A stretch of 64,000 bases of DNA, from the NCBI RefSeq assembly GCF_002263515.1, contig NZ_CP022752.1, positions 2,790,001 through 2,854,000 on the forward strand, in the 5' to 3' direction. Under the pieces are notes generated by a model. The model was given only the letters and a program-made list of their open reading frames with translations. It was not told where the DNA came from and did not search any database. Origin of the DNA: Actinopolyspora erythraea. Its GTDB lineage: Bacteria; Actinomycetota; Actinomycetes; Mycobacteriales; Pseudonocardiaceae. This document shows positions 33,797 to 44,013 of the stretch, one piece after another (the first letter of the stretch is position 1; each line of letters opens with the position of its first letter). A program made the translations under genes and the position numbers.

Positions 33797-35074
33797 CTAC
33801 ACGTCCCCCGCCGCGCGGTACTTCTCCCCCGCCCCGGCGGGGACCCGGGAGGGGTCGCGGAAGACCTCCTCGGTGATGACGCTCGTGCCACCCCGCACCG
33901 CCGCGGTGAAACCGTGGACCGAGGCGGTGATGGGGCACACCGCCGTCTCTCCCGCGACCGTTCGAGCTCGCAGCTCCCGCATCGCGGTCGGTACCACGTA
34001 GGGCGAGACCGTGGCGAAGTAACCGCCGAGCACCACACCCCCGGGGTTCAGCATGTTGACCGCGATCGAGATCCCGACACCGAGCCAACGCCCGATCTCG
34101 TCGAGACCGGTCAGCGCCTGCGGGTTGCCGGCTTCCGCACGGCGCAGCAGTATGCGCGCCTGCTCCTCGGGCTCGCGGAAGGTCCCGACCAGATCCGGCG
34201 CGGCGGTCCGTGCCGCCGCCGCGAGCCCGATCTTGGTCTCCAGGCACCCGTGCTGCCCGCAGCGGCACTTTCGCCCGTAGGGATCCACCGGAACGTGCCC
34301 GATCTCCCCGCTGTAGCCGTCCGACCCCCGCAGCAGTCCGCCCTCGGAGACCAACCCGGCACCGACGCCGAGTTCTCCCGTCAGGTACACGAGTTCCGAG
34401 ACCGTGTTGGACTCGTCGCCGAACTCGGCCAGCGCGGCCAGGTTGGCCTCGTTGTCGACCGTGATCGTGGTGTCCTCGCCGAGGGCGAGCCGTCGGCGCA
34501 GCCACTCGGTGATCGGCACGTCCTGCCAGTACAGGTTCGGGGCGTAGCGCACGGTGCCGCTCGGCACGTCCACCAGACCGGGAACCGCCACTCCGATGCC
34601 GACCAGGCGCGCCCCCGACTCCTCCAGTTCGGCGATGGCCTCACCGGCGAGCCGCGCCAGCTCCCCCACCGTGCGGGAGGCGCCCACCCGGACGGCGTCG
34701 AAGGCGACCCGGCGATCGACCAGCACCCGGTCGGCGAGATCGACCCCGCGCACGGCGAGGTAGTTGGCGTTGACCTCCAGCCCCAGTGCCGCCGAGGACC
34801 CGCCGTCGAGTTCGAGTATCCGCCCCGGTCGGCCGACATTGCCGGCCTGCCGCCTTCCGGTCTCGCGGACCAGGCCCCGTTCGATCAGCTCGTTGACGAG
34901 GTTGGACACCGTCGCCTTGGTGAGCCCGGTCCGTGTGGCCAGCGCCGCGCGGGAGTGCGTTCCGGAGAACCTGACCTCACCGAGCACCCGGGCCAGGTTG
35001 CTCCGCCGCACGGCGGACTGAGCGATGGCTCCCCGTCCATTGTCCCGGTTGGCTTCGTCGACGTGGCCGCGCAC
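33797..35074 (-). CDS. ROK-family transcriptional repressor
   Basis: A 425-residue regulator. Residues 30-90 form a MarR-like winged helix (SRAALATRTGLTKATVSNLV), followed by a ROK sugar-binding domain with the zinc motif CRCGQHGCLE near residue 265. ROK repressors usually respond to a sugar and control nearby carbohydrate genes; the xylanase/deacetylase genes and the divergent transcript at 35222-35765 are candidate targets. I chose GTG 35074 because GAGGGGAG lies 4 nt upstream. The C-terminal 40 residues are less conserved in character. Confidence 0.88.
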   Translation of the reverse strand: MRGHVDEANRDNGRGAIAQSAVRRSNLARVLGEVRFSGTHSRAALATRTGLTKATVSNLVNELIERGLVRETGRRQAGNVGRPGRILELDGGSSAALGLEVNANYLAVRGVDLADRVLVDRRVAFDAVRVGASRTVGELARLAGEAIAELEESGARLVGIGVAVPGLVDVPSGTVRYAPNLYWQDVPITEWLRRRLALGEDTTITVDNEANLAALAEFGDESNTVSELVYLTGELGVGAGLVSEGGLLRGSDGYSGEIGHVPVDPYGRKCRCGQHGCLETKIGLAAAARTAAPDLVGTFREPEEQARILLRRAEAGNPQALTGLDEIGRWLGVGISIAVNMLNPGGVVLGGYFATVSPYVVPTAMRELRARTVAGETAVCPITASVHGFTAAVRGGTSVITEEVFRDPSRVPAGAGEKYRAAGDV

Positions 35075-35248
35075 TGAGCTCCCCTCTCGAATAAGGACAA
35101 CGAATAAACTAATCCAGTGTGATCCGGAACGCCATACTGCACACGAGGGAACGAAACAGCCGGAACGAACACGAGCGACCACTGGCGAAGTCCGCTCGAC
35201 CAGTAGCTTTTCGTTCGCACCCTTGACAGCAGGAACACCCTCTGAGAC

Positions 35249-35258
35249 TGTGATCACA
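35249..35258. promoter_or_regulatory. TGTGATCACA palindrome, candidate operator
   Basis: Perfect 10-bp palindrome in the region divergent from the ROK repressor, overlapping the expected -10 region of a plus-strand promoter whose TTGACA lies at about 35223-35228. It may be an operator of the ROK protein. Confidence 0.4.
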
Positions 35259-35310
35259 CTATAGTTCGTTCGGTCACAAAACCAATTGATCACCTCCTCC
35301 GGAGGAGTCG

Positions 35311-35400
35311 ATGCGAACGCCCCATTCGCTCCCGCACGAGCGCCACCACCGCCGAGAACGAACTCGGGCCCACACTGGCCGCGCGGGACGGGCCACGTGA
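35311..35400 (+). CDS. Possible 29-residue leader peptide
   Basis: ATG with GGAGGAG 3 nt upstream opens MRTPHSLPHERHHRRERTRA and nine more residues. The peptide is rich in His and Arg and has no hydrophobic segment. It is the first frame on the putative transcript divergent from the ROK gene. A leader or a small protein is possible; chance is also possible. Confidence 0.3.
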   Translation: MRTPHSLPHERHHRRERTRAHTGRAGRAT

Positions 35401-35733
35401 CGCCTCGGACGGGTACCACGACCAGCACAGGCTCCCAGGGCGAGCCACGCGTCACCACGGCTCCGCGCGCTGTTCCACTTCGAACGGACGAAGGGGCCAC
35501 ACGTCCGCTCCGGAAGAATCGAACGCGACTACACCGACTCCACAAGGAGGAATTAGGCACGGAGTGGAACTCACCGCCGCGAACGGGTGACTCCCGGAGA
35601 ACGCCGTCGACTCCCCGGCCGGGAACACCAGGAACACCACGAGCGGACGAACGAGGGCCAGCGATATCTCGCGCCCGAAACCGCGACGGATAACACTTCA
35701 ACGCACCGGAAAAACGAAACAGATCATTTTCAC

Positions 35734-35765
35734 CGCGACGGCGTTGTCGCTGCCGCGACTTTTTC
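35734..35765 (+). terminator. Rho-independent terminator-like hairpin
   Basis: CGCGACGGCG and CGCTGCCGCG pair with one mismatch and one wobble around TTGT, followed by ACTTTTTC. It would end plus-strand transcription, although no complete gene precedes it. Confidence 0.5.
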
Positions 35766-35974
35766 ATGTCACGATGCGGAGAATCGTCACCTCTCGACGA
35801 CCGATCCGCACCAAAAAAGCTGAAATCCCTCCACCGGAAAAGGCGGCTCCCCGGACGACCGCGACCGACCGCGGGACGGGCGCGACTTCCCACCGCGACA
35901 CGGCACCGCGCGCTCCGGGCTCGCCGACGCGAGCGGGCCGCACGGTGCCGGTGGTGAATCCGGACGCACCTCGC

Positions 35975-36688
35975 TCAGCCGGTGCGAGCGGGAAGCGTGA
36001 ACCGCCACCCTTCGCCACGCAGCCGCGGGATCACGCGGGAGACCGCGTCCACCGTCTGGGCACGCTCACCACCGCCGTCGTGCAGCAGCACGACACTGCC
36101 CCGCGAGATGCCGTTCATCAGCCGCTGGACGAGCACGTCCGTACCGGGACGGTTCCAGTCCCGCACCGACAGCCGCCAGCCCAGCGGTTGCATTCCCATG
36201 TCAGCGGCCACTTCCGGTGTCCGCCCCCACGCACCGTAGGGGGCACGGAAGTACCGGATCTCGGCCTCCGGGACCACGTCGTGGATCACCTCGTTGGTGG
36301 CACGCAGGTTCGCCCTGATCTCCTGCGGGGACCAGGTGCTCATGTCCTCGTGCCGCATCGTGTGGTTGCACAGGACGTGCCCCTCGGCGACGATCCGACG
36401 CACCAGATCGGGGTGCTGTCGCACGTGTTGGCCCCACAGGCAGAAGACGGCCCTGACATCGCGGGTTCCGAGTACGTCGAGCAGCCGCGAAGTCTCCCCA
36501 GCGTTGGGGCCGTCGTCGAAGGTCAGGGCCACGGTACGGCCCGGTTGCCCGGTGGAGTCGACCACGGTGGAGTTCGCCGTTCGGCCGGGCTCGGCCCGCG
36601 CGGCGCTCATCACGCCGAGCGAGAGCCCGAGAACCAGCAGGGCCACGAGCAGTCGTCCCGGTGTGCGCCGGTGTCCTCGGACGGTCAT
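35975..36688 (-). CDS. Secreted polysaccharide deacetylase (CE4/NodB)
   Basis: A 237-residue secreted enzyme removing acetyl groups from polysaccharide. The Sec signal peptide has core LLVALLVLGLSLGVMSA and cleaves near residue 32. The NodB domain shows TFDDGP (metal and catalytic Asp), HTMRH (HxxxH metal motif), YFRAPYG and LLHDGGG. CE4 includes peptidoglycan, chitin and acetylxylan deacetylases; two xylanase genes immediately to the right make acetylxylan a reasonable substrate, but this is inference. It is divergent from the GH11 xylanase gene. Confidence 0.88.
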   Translation of the reverse strand: MTVRGHRRTPGRLLVALLVLGLSLGVMSAARAEPGRTANSTVVDSTGQPGRTVALTFDDGPNAGETSRLLDVLGTRDVRAVFCLWGQHVRQHPDLVRRIVAEGHVLCNHTMRHEDMSTWSPQEIRANLRATNEVIHDVVPEAEIRYFRAPYGAWGRTPEVAADMGMQPLGWRLSVRDWNRPGTDVLVQRLMNGISRGSVVLLHDGGGERAQTVDAVSRVIPRLRGEGWRFTLPARTG

Positions 36689-37115
36689 GGCAGGTCCCCT
36701 TCGGAGTGTGCCGCACGCGGCTCCGGGAAGCAGCCGGTGGAAATTCCAGGAATACGAGGAATATAGGGTCACCCGTAGGTGCTGTCAAACTCGTCGAGGG
36801 CATGTCGCCGAACTCCGGCACGACCCGGCAATCACGACGACAAACGAATTCGAAACACAATCCACAGTGTACTTGTTTTTATCTGGACATATTTAGTATT
36901 AACCGTACTACCACGCTTCCACCCGCACTGATCCTCCAGCTCAGGAATGCCAGAGGAAAGCATTGACAACCAGGGGGAGCCTGTCCAACATTGCTCGGTG
37001 TCGACAGATCCCGGTCGCTGTTGGTTCGGGATCGTTCGCTCGAATCGATCGGCCGACGGACCGTCGATTCGCATCACCCTGTCCGAACTCCGTTCGCCCC
37101 TCAACAGGAGGAATT
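36689..37115. other. Divergent promoter region, deacetylase/xylanase
   Basis: An AT-rich stretch around 36840-36910 should hold the promoters of the deacetylase and GH11 genes. I see no CebR-like box here. Confidence 0.5.
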
Positions 37116-37808
37116 ATGAACACGGACGATGCTGCCCCCACCTCCCTCGGCCGCAGGAGCTTCCTCGGCGGCGCGGGCGCACTGGCGCTGGGCGCGTCCG
37201 CACTGCTGCTGCCCGGAACCGCCTACGCCGCCAGGACCATCACGTGGAACGAGACCGGAACCCACAACGGGTTCTACTACTCGTTCTGGACCGACGGCGG
37301 TGGCTCGGTCTCCATGACCCTGTCCTCCGGGGGCAGTTACAGCACCTCGTGGACCGACTGCGGAAACTTCGTCTGCGGCAAGGGGTGGAGTTACGGCGCT
37401 CGGCGGAACGTGTACTACTCGGGCAACTTCTACCCGTCCGGCAACGGCTACCTGACCCTCTACGGGTGGACCTCGAACCCGCTCGTGGAGTACTACATCG
37501 TCGAGAGCTACGGGACCTACCGCCCCGGCGGAAGCGACCACAGGGGCACGGTCTACAGCGACGGCAGCACGTACGACATTTACCGGACGATGCGGTACAA
37601 CGCTCCCTCCGTGGAGGGCACCGCGACCTTCCCGCAGTTCTGGAGCGTCCGGCAGTCACCGAGGACGGGCGGAACCATCACCACCGGCAACCACTTCGAC
37701 GCCTGGGCCGGGGCCGGTATGACGCTGGGAAGCTTCGATTACTACATGATCCTCGCGACGGAGGGCTACCAGAGCAGCGGCAGCTCCAACATAACGGTCA
37801 GCGGCTGA
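37116..37808 (+). CDS. GH11 endo-1,4-beta-xylanase
   Basis: A 230-residue family 11 xylanase. The N-terminus has a Tat signal (LGRRSFLGG followed by a hydrophobic stretch, cleavage after TAYA near 38). The catalytic domain (about 190 residues) has the aromatic-rich jelly roll with the nucleophile Glu in [10 protein letters not shown] and the acid/base Glu in [11 protein letters not shown]. No carbohydrate-binding module follows. The ATG comes after AGGAGGAATT. With the GH10 enzyme next door it would degrade xylan outside the cell. Confidence 0.94.
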   Translation: MNTDDAAPTSLGRRSFLGGAGALALGASALLLPGTAYAARTITWNETGTHNGFYYSFWTDGGGSVSMTLSSGGSYSTSWTDCGNFVCGKGWSYGARRNVYYSGNFYPSGNGYLTLYGWTSNPLVEYYIVESYGTYRPGGSDHRGTVYSDGSTYDIYRTMRYNAPSVEGTATFPQFWSVRQSPRTGGTITTGNHFDAWAGAGMTLGSFDYYMILATEGYQSSGSSNITVSG

Positions 37809-37994
37809 CGGGTTCATCCGGTATCCGCGGCGGTTCGCACGTCCACGAGGGGCCTCACGCGAACGCGCTCCTCGTTCGACGACCGCTCGCCGGTGGGCTC
37901 GCCGACGCGTCGGCGAGCCCACCGGCCCCTTCCTGCCCTCACCGGGGAAGGAACCAGCGCCCCGAGAAGCGGGGAAGACCGCGCTCGTCTCTTT

Positions 37995-38008
37995 TGGGAG
38001 CGCTCCAA
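37995..38008. promoter_or_regulatory. CebR-like operator upstream of GH10 xylanase
   Basis: TGGGAGCGCTCCAA matches 13 of 14 positions of the CebR box TGGGAGCGCTCCCA, which in Streptomyces mediates repression of cellulolytic genes relieved by cello-oligosaccharides. It lies 28 nt before the GH10 start codon, a good position for a repressor site. No cebR gene was recognised with certainty in this window. Confidence 0.75.
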
Positions 38009-38035
38009 TTCCTTGACGCGAAAGGAGCAGCGAGA

Positions 38036-39124
38036 ATGCCGAGAACGAGAGGAAAGCACGGCCGCCTCGGCCGCCTGGGCGCGGTGCTGGCGGCGAGCGC
38101 CGGGCTGTTCGCCTCGCAGGCGGCCCCGGCACTGGCCGCGCCCGAGCCGCCCGAGCGGGAGGCCTCCGGCACGGCCGCACCTGCCCCGGCGCGAACCCCG
38201 CTGAAGGATCTCACCGACAACCACGTCGGCAGCGCGGTGGACGCCTCGGCGCTGGCGAACGAGGCCGACTACCGATCGGTGCTCACCAGCGAGTTCAGCA
38301 GTGTGACCGCCGAGAACGCGATGAAGTGGTCGGTCGTGGAACCGAACCGCGGCCAGTACGACTGGTCCGGTGCCGACTCCGTGGTGAACTACGCCCAGCA
38401 GAACGGCAAGAGCGTACGCGGCCACACCCTGCTCTGGCACAAGCAACGCCCGGGTTGGCTGGACAACCTTTCGGCCTCCGAACTGCGTTCGGCGGTGAAA
38501 GACCACATCACCACGGTGGTGAACCGCTACGAGGGCGAGATCCGGGCCTGGGACGTGGTCAACGAGGTGTTCGACTCCGACGGCACCCGCCGGGACTCGA
38601 TCTTCCAGCGGAAGCTGGGCGACGGCTGGATCGCCGACGCCTTCCGCTGGGCTCACCAGGCCGACCCCTCGGCCGAGCTCTACATCAACGACTACAACAC
38701 CGGTTGGGTCAACGACAAGAGCAACGCGATCCACGACCTCGTGAGCTCGTTGCGGCAGCAGGGCGTGCCGATTCACGGCGTCGGTTTCCAGACGCACCTG
38801 TCCATCGACTACAGCTTCCCCGGCGGTTTCCAGTCGAACCTGCAGCGGTTCGCCGACCTCGGCGTCGACGTCGCGATCACCGAGGCCGACGTGCGAATGA
38901 CGTTGCCCGCCACCGACAGCGAGCTCACCACCCAGGCCGACTACTACGAACGGATCTGGAACGCCTGCGAAGCGGTCTCGCGCTGCGTGGAGTTCACCAC
39001 GTGGGGCTACACCGACCGGCACTCCTGGGTCCCCAACACGTTCGACGGCCAGGGGGCGGCCTGCCTGTTCGACGACTCGTTGAACCCGAAACCCGCCTAC
39101 AACCGGCTCAACCCCTCCACCTGA
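38036..39124 (+). CDS. GH10 endo-1,4-beta-xylanase
   Basis: A 362-residue family 10 xylanase. A basic signal peptide (residues 1-35, ending ALAA) is followed by an Ala/Pro-rich linker and then the TIM-barrel domain, with the acid/base Glu in WDVVNEVF and the nucleophile in AITEADV. No binding module is attached. The ATG follows AAAGGAGC. A CebR-like box just upstream suggests induction by cello-oligosaccharides, linking xylan and cellulose use. Confidence 0.94.
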   Translation: MPRTRGKHGRLGRLGAVLAASAGLFASQAAPALAAPEPPEREASGTAAPAPARTPLKDLTDNHVGSAVDASALANEADYRSVLTSEFSSVTAENAMKWSVVEPNRGQYDWSGADSVVNYAQQNGKSVRGHTLLWHKQRPGWLDNLSASELRSAVKDHITTVVNRYEGEIRAWDVVNEVFDSDGTRRDSIFQRKLGDGWIADAFRWAHQADPSAELYINDYNTGWVNDKSNAIHDLVSSLRQQGVPIHGVGFQTHLSIDYSFPGGFQSNLQRFADLGVDVAITEADVRMTLPATDSELTTQADYYERIWNACEAVSRCVEFTTWGYTDRHSWVPNTFDGQGAACLFDDSLNPKPAYNRLNPST

Positions 39125-39211
39125 GCGGCACCGCCCGTGGGGCGCCCGCCGTGTCAACGGTGTGGCGCCCCACCTCGTGCGCGCGGAAACCCGGAGTTGG
39201 GCGCAGCCGAC

Positions 39212-40291
<1,080 letters not shown>

Positions 40292-40319
40292 CATCGACCC
40301 CTTTCACGCGGGTGGCTGG

Positions 40320-41975
40320 TCACAGCGCCAACCAGACGGCGGTGTCCGGTGGCAGGGCCGAGCCGTCCAGCTCGCCGCTCGCCAGCAGGACCCGCTCGTG
40401 CTCGGGCAGCTCGCACGGTTCGGTGGACAGGTTCACCACGCAGCCGAAACCGGGGGTCCGGCTGAACGACAGGACCCCCTCCGGCGAGTCGTTCCAGACG
40501 AGATCGCCCTCACCGAGCGCGGGGTGCTCCCGGCGGATCCCCAGGGCGGAGCGGTACAACTCCAGCATCGAGCCGGGCCGCCCCCGCTGGTGCTCCACGG
40601 TGTGCTCGGCCCAGTCGTCCGGTTGCGGCAACCAGGGCTCGACCGCCTCCGAGGGGCCGAAGCCGAACGGGGGCCGAGAACCGGACCAGGGCAGCGGCAC
40701 GCGGCAGCCGTCGCGGCCGCGCTCGGTGTGGCCGGTGCGTTCCCAGATCGGGTCCTGCAGGAACCGGTCCGGGATGTCCTCGACTTCCGGCAGTCCGAGT
40801 TCCTCACCCTGGTACACGTAGGCGCCGCCGGGAAGGGACAGCATGAGCAGCGCGGCCGCCCGCGCCCGGCGCGTCCCCAGCTTCAGGTCGACCGGCCCCT
40901 CGGCGCGGTAGTTCTCCCCCGCCTCCCACTTGTGCTGCGGTCTGCCGTAGCGGCTGAGGTGGCGCATCACGTCGTGGTTGGACAGCACCCAGGTGGACGG
41001 GGCACCGACCCGCCCGAGGGTCGACGTGGTGGACTCGATGGTCTCGCGCAGCTCCCGGGCGTCCCAGCCGCACCGGAGGAACTCGAAGTTGAAGGCGGTG
41101 TGCAGCCCCTCGGGGCGGACGTAGTTGGCCAACCGGTGCGGGCTGTCGGCTCCCGCCTCGGCCACGAACTTGCGCTCCCCCGGGTACTCCTCGGCGATCG
41201 CGCGCCACCGCCGGTAGATCTCGTGCACCTCGTCGCGGTCCCAGTGCGGGTGCTGACCGTCCGGATAGCCCCGCGTGTTGTCACTGGAGATCGCATCCGG
41301 CAGTTCGGCGTCCTTGACCAGCCCGTGGGCCACGTCGATCCGGAAACCGTCGACGCCGCGGTCGAACCAGAACCGGAGGATGTCCTCGAACTCCGCGCGA
41401 ACCTCCGGGTGGTCCCAGTTCAGGTCCGGCTGCTCGGGGGCGAACAGGTGCAGATACCACTCCCCTGGCGTGCCGTCCGGTTCGGTCACCCGGGTCCAGG
41501 CGGGGCCGCCGAACCGGGAGACCCAGTTGTTGGGCGGGTACTCGCCGTGTTCGCCGCGCCCCGGTCGGAAGACGTAGCGGGCGCGCTCGGCGCTTGCCGG
41601 ACCAGCCGCCAGCGCGGCGCGGAACCACTCATGCTGGTCGGAGGTGTGGTTGGGCACGATGTCGGGGATGACCCGGATGTCGTGCTCGTGGGCCTCGGTG
41701 ATCAGCTTCTCGGCCTCGGCGAGCGTGCCGAACCGGGGGTCGATGTCGCGGAAGTCGGCGACGTCGTAACCGGCGTCGGCCTGGGGAGAGACGTACCAGG
41801 GCGTGATCCAGATGGCGTCGATGCCCAGCTCCCGCAGGTAGGGCAGCCTCGAACGGATCCCCTCGATGTCTCCCATGCCGTCCCCGTCGCCGTCGGCGAA
41901 ACTGCGGATGTAGATCTGGTAGATCACCGCGTCGCGCCACCAGGGCGTGGCTGGGGAGTCGGACGAGTTCCGCAA
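40320..41975 (-). CDS. GH13 alpha-glucosidase-type enzyme
   Basis: A 551-residue cytoplasmic GH13 enzyme, probably hydrolysing an imported alpha-glucoside. The N-terminus WWRDAVIYQIYIRSFADGDG is typical, then IDAIWITPWY, the nucleophile Asp in DGFRIDVAHG, the acid Glu in KFVAEAG, and the transition-state Asp in LSNHD. It has no signal peptide. The start is TTG 41975 after GAAGGAG. The position between permease and ATPase genes matches aglEFGAK-type operons, so maltose, trehalose, sucrose or similar is plausible; the exact sugar is unknown. Confidence 0.9.
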   Translation of the reverse strand: MRNSSDSPATPWWRDAVIYQIYIRSFADGDGDGMGDIEGIRSRLPYLRELGIDAIWITPWYVSPQADAGYDVADFRDIDPRFGTLAEAEKLITEAHEHDIRVIPDIVPNHTSDQHEWFRAALAAGPASAERARYVFRPGRGEHGEYPPNNWVSRFGGPAWTRVTEPDGTPGEWYLHLFAPEQPDLNWDHPEVRAEFEDILRFWFDRGVDGFRIDVAHGLVKDAELPDAISSDNTRGYPDGQHPHWDRDEVHEIYRRWRAIAEEYPGERKFVAEAGADSPHRLANYVRPEGLHTAFNFEFLRCGWDARELRETIESTTSTLGRVGAPSTWVLSNHDVMRHLSRYGRPQHKWEAGENYRAEGPVDLKLGTRRARAAALLMLSLPGGAYVYQGEELGLPEVEDIPDRFLQDPIWERTGHTERGRDGCRVPLPWSGSRPPFGFGPSEAVEPWLPQPDDWAEHTVEHQRGRPGSMLELYRSALGIRREHPALGEGDLVWNDSPEGVLSFSRTPGFGCVVNLSTEPCELPEHERVLLASGELDGSALPPDTAVWLAL

Positions 41976-42039
41976 AACGCGCTCCTTCGATGAGTTCGGA
42001 CCTGAGCGGCCACGCCGAATCGCGCGTGACCGGATGGTG

Positions 42040-42906
42040 CTACTTCAAACCGCCGGAGGTGAGACCGGCGATGATCCTTCGCTGGAAAATGAGCACCCCG
42101 ATGACCAGTGGGATCGTGACGATGACCCCGGCGGCCATCTGGGTGCCGAAGGGCTGGTCGTACTGCGTGGCGCCGGTGAACTTCGAGATCGCCACGGTGA
42201 CGGTCTGCATCTCCCGTTCGTTGACCATGGAGAGGGCGATGATGAACTCGTTCCAGGCCAGGATGAAGGTCAGGATCGCCGTGGTGAACATGCCGGGCGC
42301 GGCCAGCGGCACGATGATCTTGCGAAACGCCTGGCCGGGCGTGCAGCCGTCCACCATGGCGGCCTGCTCCAGTTCCTGCGGCATCTGGCGGAAGAACATG
42401 GTCAGGTTCCACACCGCGAGCGGGAGCGCGAACGACAGGCTGGGCAGGATCATCGCCTGGTAGGTGTTGATCCAGCCGATGTCGGTGAACAGCCGGAGCA
42501 GCGGGACGATCAGCGAGATCCCCGGGAACATGCTGGTCGCGATGATCAGCGACAGCACCAGGTTCTTCCCCCGGAAGGCCAGCCGGGCCAGCGCGTAGGC
42601 CGTCGAGGTGCCGATGACCAGCGTCAGAACGGTGGTCGTCGACGCCACGATCAGGCTGTTCAGCAGGGCACGGCCGAATCCGGTGCCGGGCTCGAACACG
42701 GCCCGGAAGTTCTCCACCGACCAGGTGCGTGGCAGCGGGCTCAGATCGTACTGGTCGGCGGGTCTGCGGAACGCGGTGACCACCATCCAGTAGAAGGGGG
42801 CCAGGCAGTACAGCACGATGCCTGCCACGCCCAGCACCGGAAGCCACTTCCTGGCATCGAAGCGGCGGCGCGTGGTCCGACGTGCCGCCTGGGTCGCCGT
42901 GGTCAT
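42040..42906 (-). CDS. Sugar ABC transporter permease (AglG/MalG type)
   Basis: A 288-residue membrane protein with about six transmembrane segments and the EAA loop EQAAMVDGCTPGQAFRKII that contacts the ATPase. The N-terminal tail is basic and cytoplasmic. It overlaps the preceding permease by four nucleotides (ATGA), indicating coupled translation. Together the two form the membrane channel for the sugar delivered by the lipoprotein at 44014-45300. Confidence 0.92.
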   Translation of the reverse strand: MTTATQAARRTTRRRFDARKWLPVLGVAGIVLYCLAPFYWMVVTAFRRPADQYDLSPLPRTWSVENFRAVFEPGTGFGRALLNSLIVASTTTVLTLVIGTSTAYALARLAFRGKNLVLSLIIATSMFPGISLIVPLLRLFTDIGWINTYQAMILPSLSFALPLAVWNLTMFFRQMPQELEQAAMVDGCTPGQAFRKIIVPLAAPGMFTTAILTFILAWNEFIIALSMVNEREMQTVTVAISKFTGATQYDQPFGTQMAAGVIVTIPLVIGVLIFQRRIIAGLTSGGLK

Positions 42907-43943
42907 CGGGCACTCCCCTTTCCGCGCCGCGAACGAACTCCGCCCTTCCTCGGAACCTGCGAGCGCACCTCACCGATCACGTCCGCGCCGAGCAGCTTGA
43001 CGAACACGAACGCGATCAGCGCCACGTAGGCGAACAGCAGGGTGGCGTAGGCGGCGGCGGGGCCGTAGTGCACGTTCGTCGCTTCGGAGAAGGCCAGCAT
43101 GGACAACGTCTCCACCGAGTCCTTCTGCTGACCGATCAGGATGAACGGCAGGTCGAACATGCGCAGCGCATCGAGCATCCGGAACAGCACCGCCACCACC
43201 AGGGCCGGTTTCACCAGCGGCAGCGTGATGTGCCAGAAGCGCCGCCAGGACCCGGCACCGTCCACGGTGGCCGCCTCGTGCACCTCGCGGGAGATGACCT
43301 GCAACCCCGCCAGCACCAGCAGGCCCACGAACGGGGCCGTCTTCCAGACCTCGGCGGTGATCACGGCGATCTTCGAGGCGATGGCCTGCGAGCTCCACAG
43401 CACCTGTTCGCCCAGCACCGCGTTCGCCACCCCGTCCGGCGCGAAGATCCACCGCCACAGCAGCGCGGACACCGCGGTCGGAATCGCCCACGGCACGAGC
43501 ACGCTCGCGCGCACCAGGCCGCGTCCCCGGAAGGCCTGGTGCATCACCAGGGCCATGGCCATTCCCAGCACGGCCTCCAACGTGACCGTGACCACCGTGA
43601 AGAAGGTGGTGTTCCAGAAGGCGTTCCAGAATCGTTCGGCCGCCGGGCCGAACAGGATGTCCGCGTAGGTTCCCAGCCCGACGAATTCCCGCCCCTCGAC
43701 CACGAACCCCTGTGCGTCCAGCCGCTGCCCGGAGACGAACAGCGACTGGTACAGCGCGGCCAGTATCGGGTACATGACCACCACGGCCAGCACCAGCAGC
43801 GTCGGCGAGACCAGCGCCGAGGCCAACCTGGCCGTGCCCGCCACGGAGCCGGACCTCCGTCCCCTCGGTGACCCCGGGGGATCGCTTCCCGGTTGCCCCG
43901 GCTCGACGGCCGAGTTCGTCGAAGCATCGGTCGTCATCGACAT
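42903..43943 (-). CDS. Sugar ABC transporter permease (AglF/MalF type)
   Basis: A 346-residue permease with a polar N-terminal tail of about 45 residues, roughly six transmembrane segments and the EAA loop HEAATVDGAGSWRRFWHITL. It pairs with the permease at 42040-42906. The first ATG after GGGGAG is used; an in-frame ATG two codons later is possible. Confidence 0.92.
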   Translation of the reverse strand: MSMTTDASTNSAVEPGQPGSDPPGSPRGRRSGSVAGTARLASALVSPTLLVLAVVVMYPILAALYQSLFVSGQRLDAQGFVVEGREFVGLGTYADILFGPAAERFWNAFWNTTFFTVVTVTLEAVLGMAMALVMHQAFRGRGLVRASVLVPWAIPTAVSALLWRWIFAPDGVANAVLGEQVLWSSQAIASKIAVITAEVWKTAPFVGLLVLAGLQVISREVHEAATVDGAGSWRRFWHITLPLVKPALVVAVLFRMLDALRMFDLPFILIGQQKDSVETLSMLAFSEATNVHYGPAAAYATLLFAYVALIAFVFVKLLGADVIGEVRSQVPRKGGVRSRRGKGSAR

Positions 43944-44013
43944 GGACTCCCCTCTCCCGTCACCCGGCGAGCGGAGCGGAGTCCGCTCGCCGGGCGGGTC
44001 GCGAAGGCGTGGA

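Larger units (their letters stand above)
35075..35974. other. 900-bp gap with regulatory signals
   Basis: No gene of usual size. In order on the plus strand it holds a TTGACA box (35223), the perfect palindrome TGTGATCACA (35249-35258), the palindrome CTCCTCCGGAGGAG, a 29-codon frame with a strong ribosome-binding site, a second site AAGGAGG (35544-35550) followed by an 8-codon frame, and a terminator-like hairpin (35734-35765). These suggest an unannotated transcript or the remains of a gene. Confidence 0.5.
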
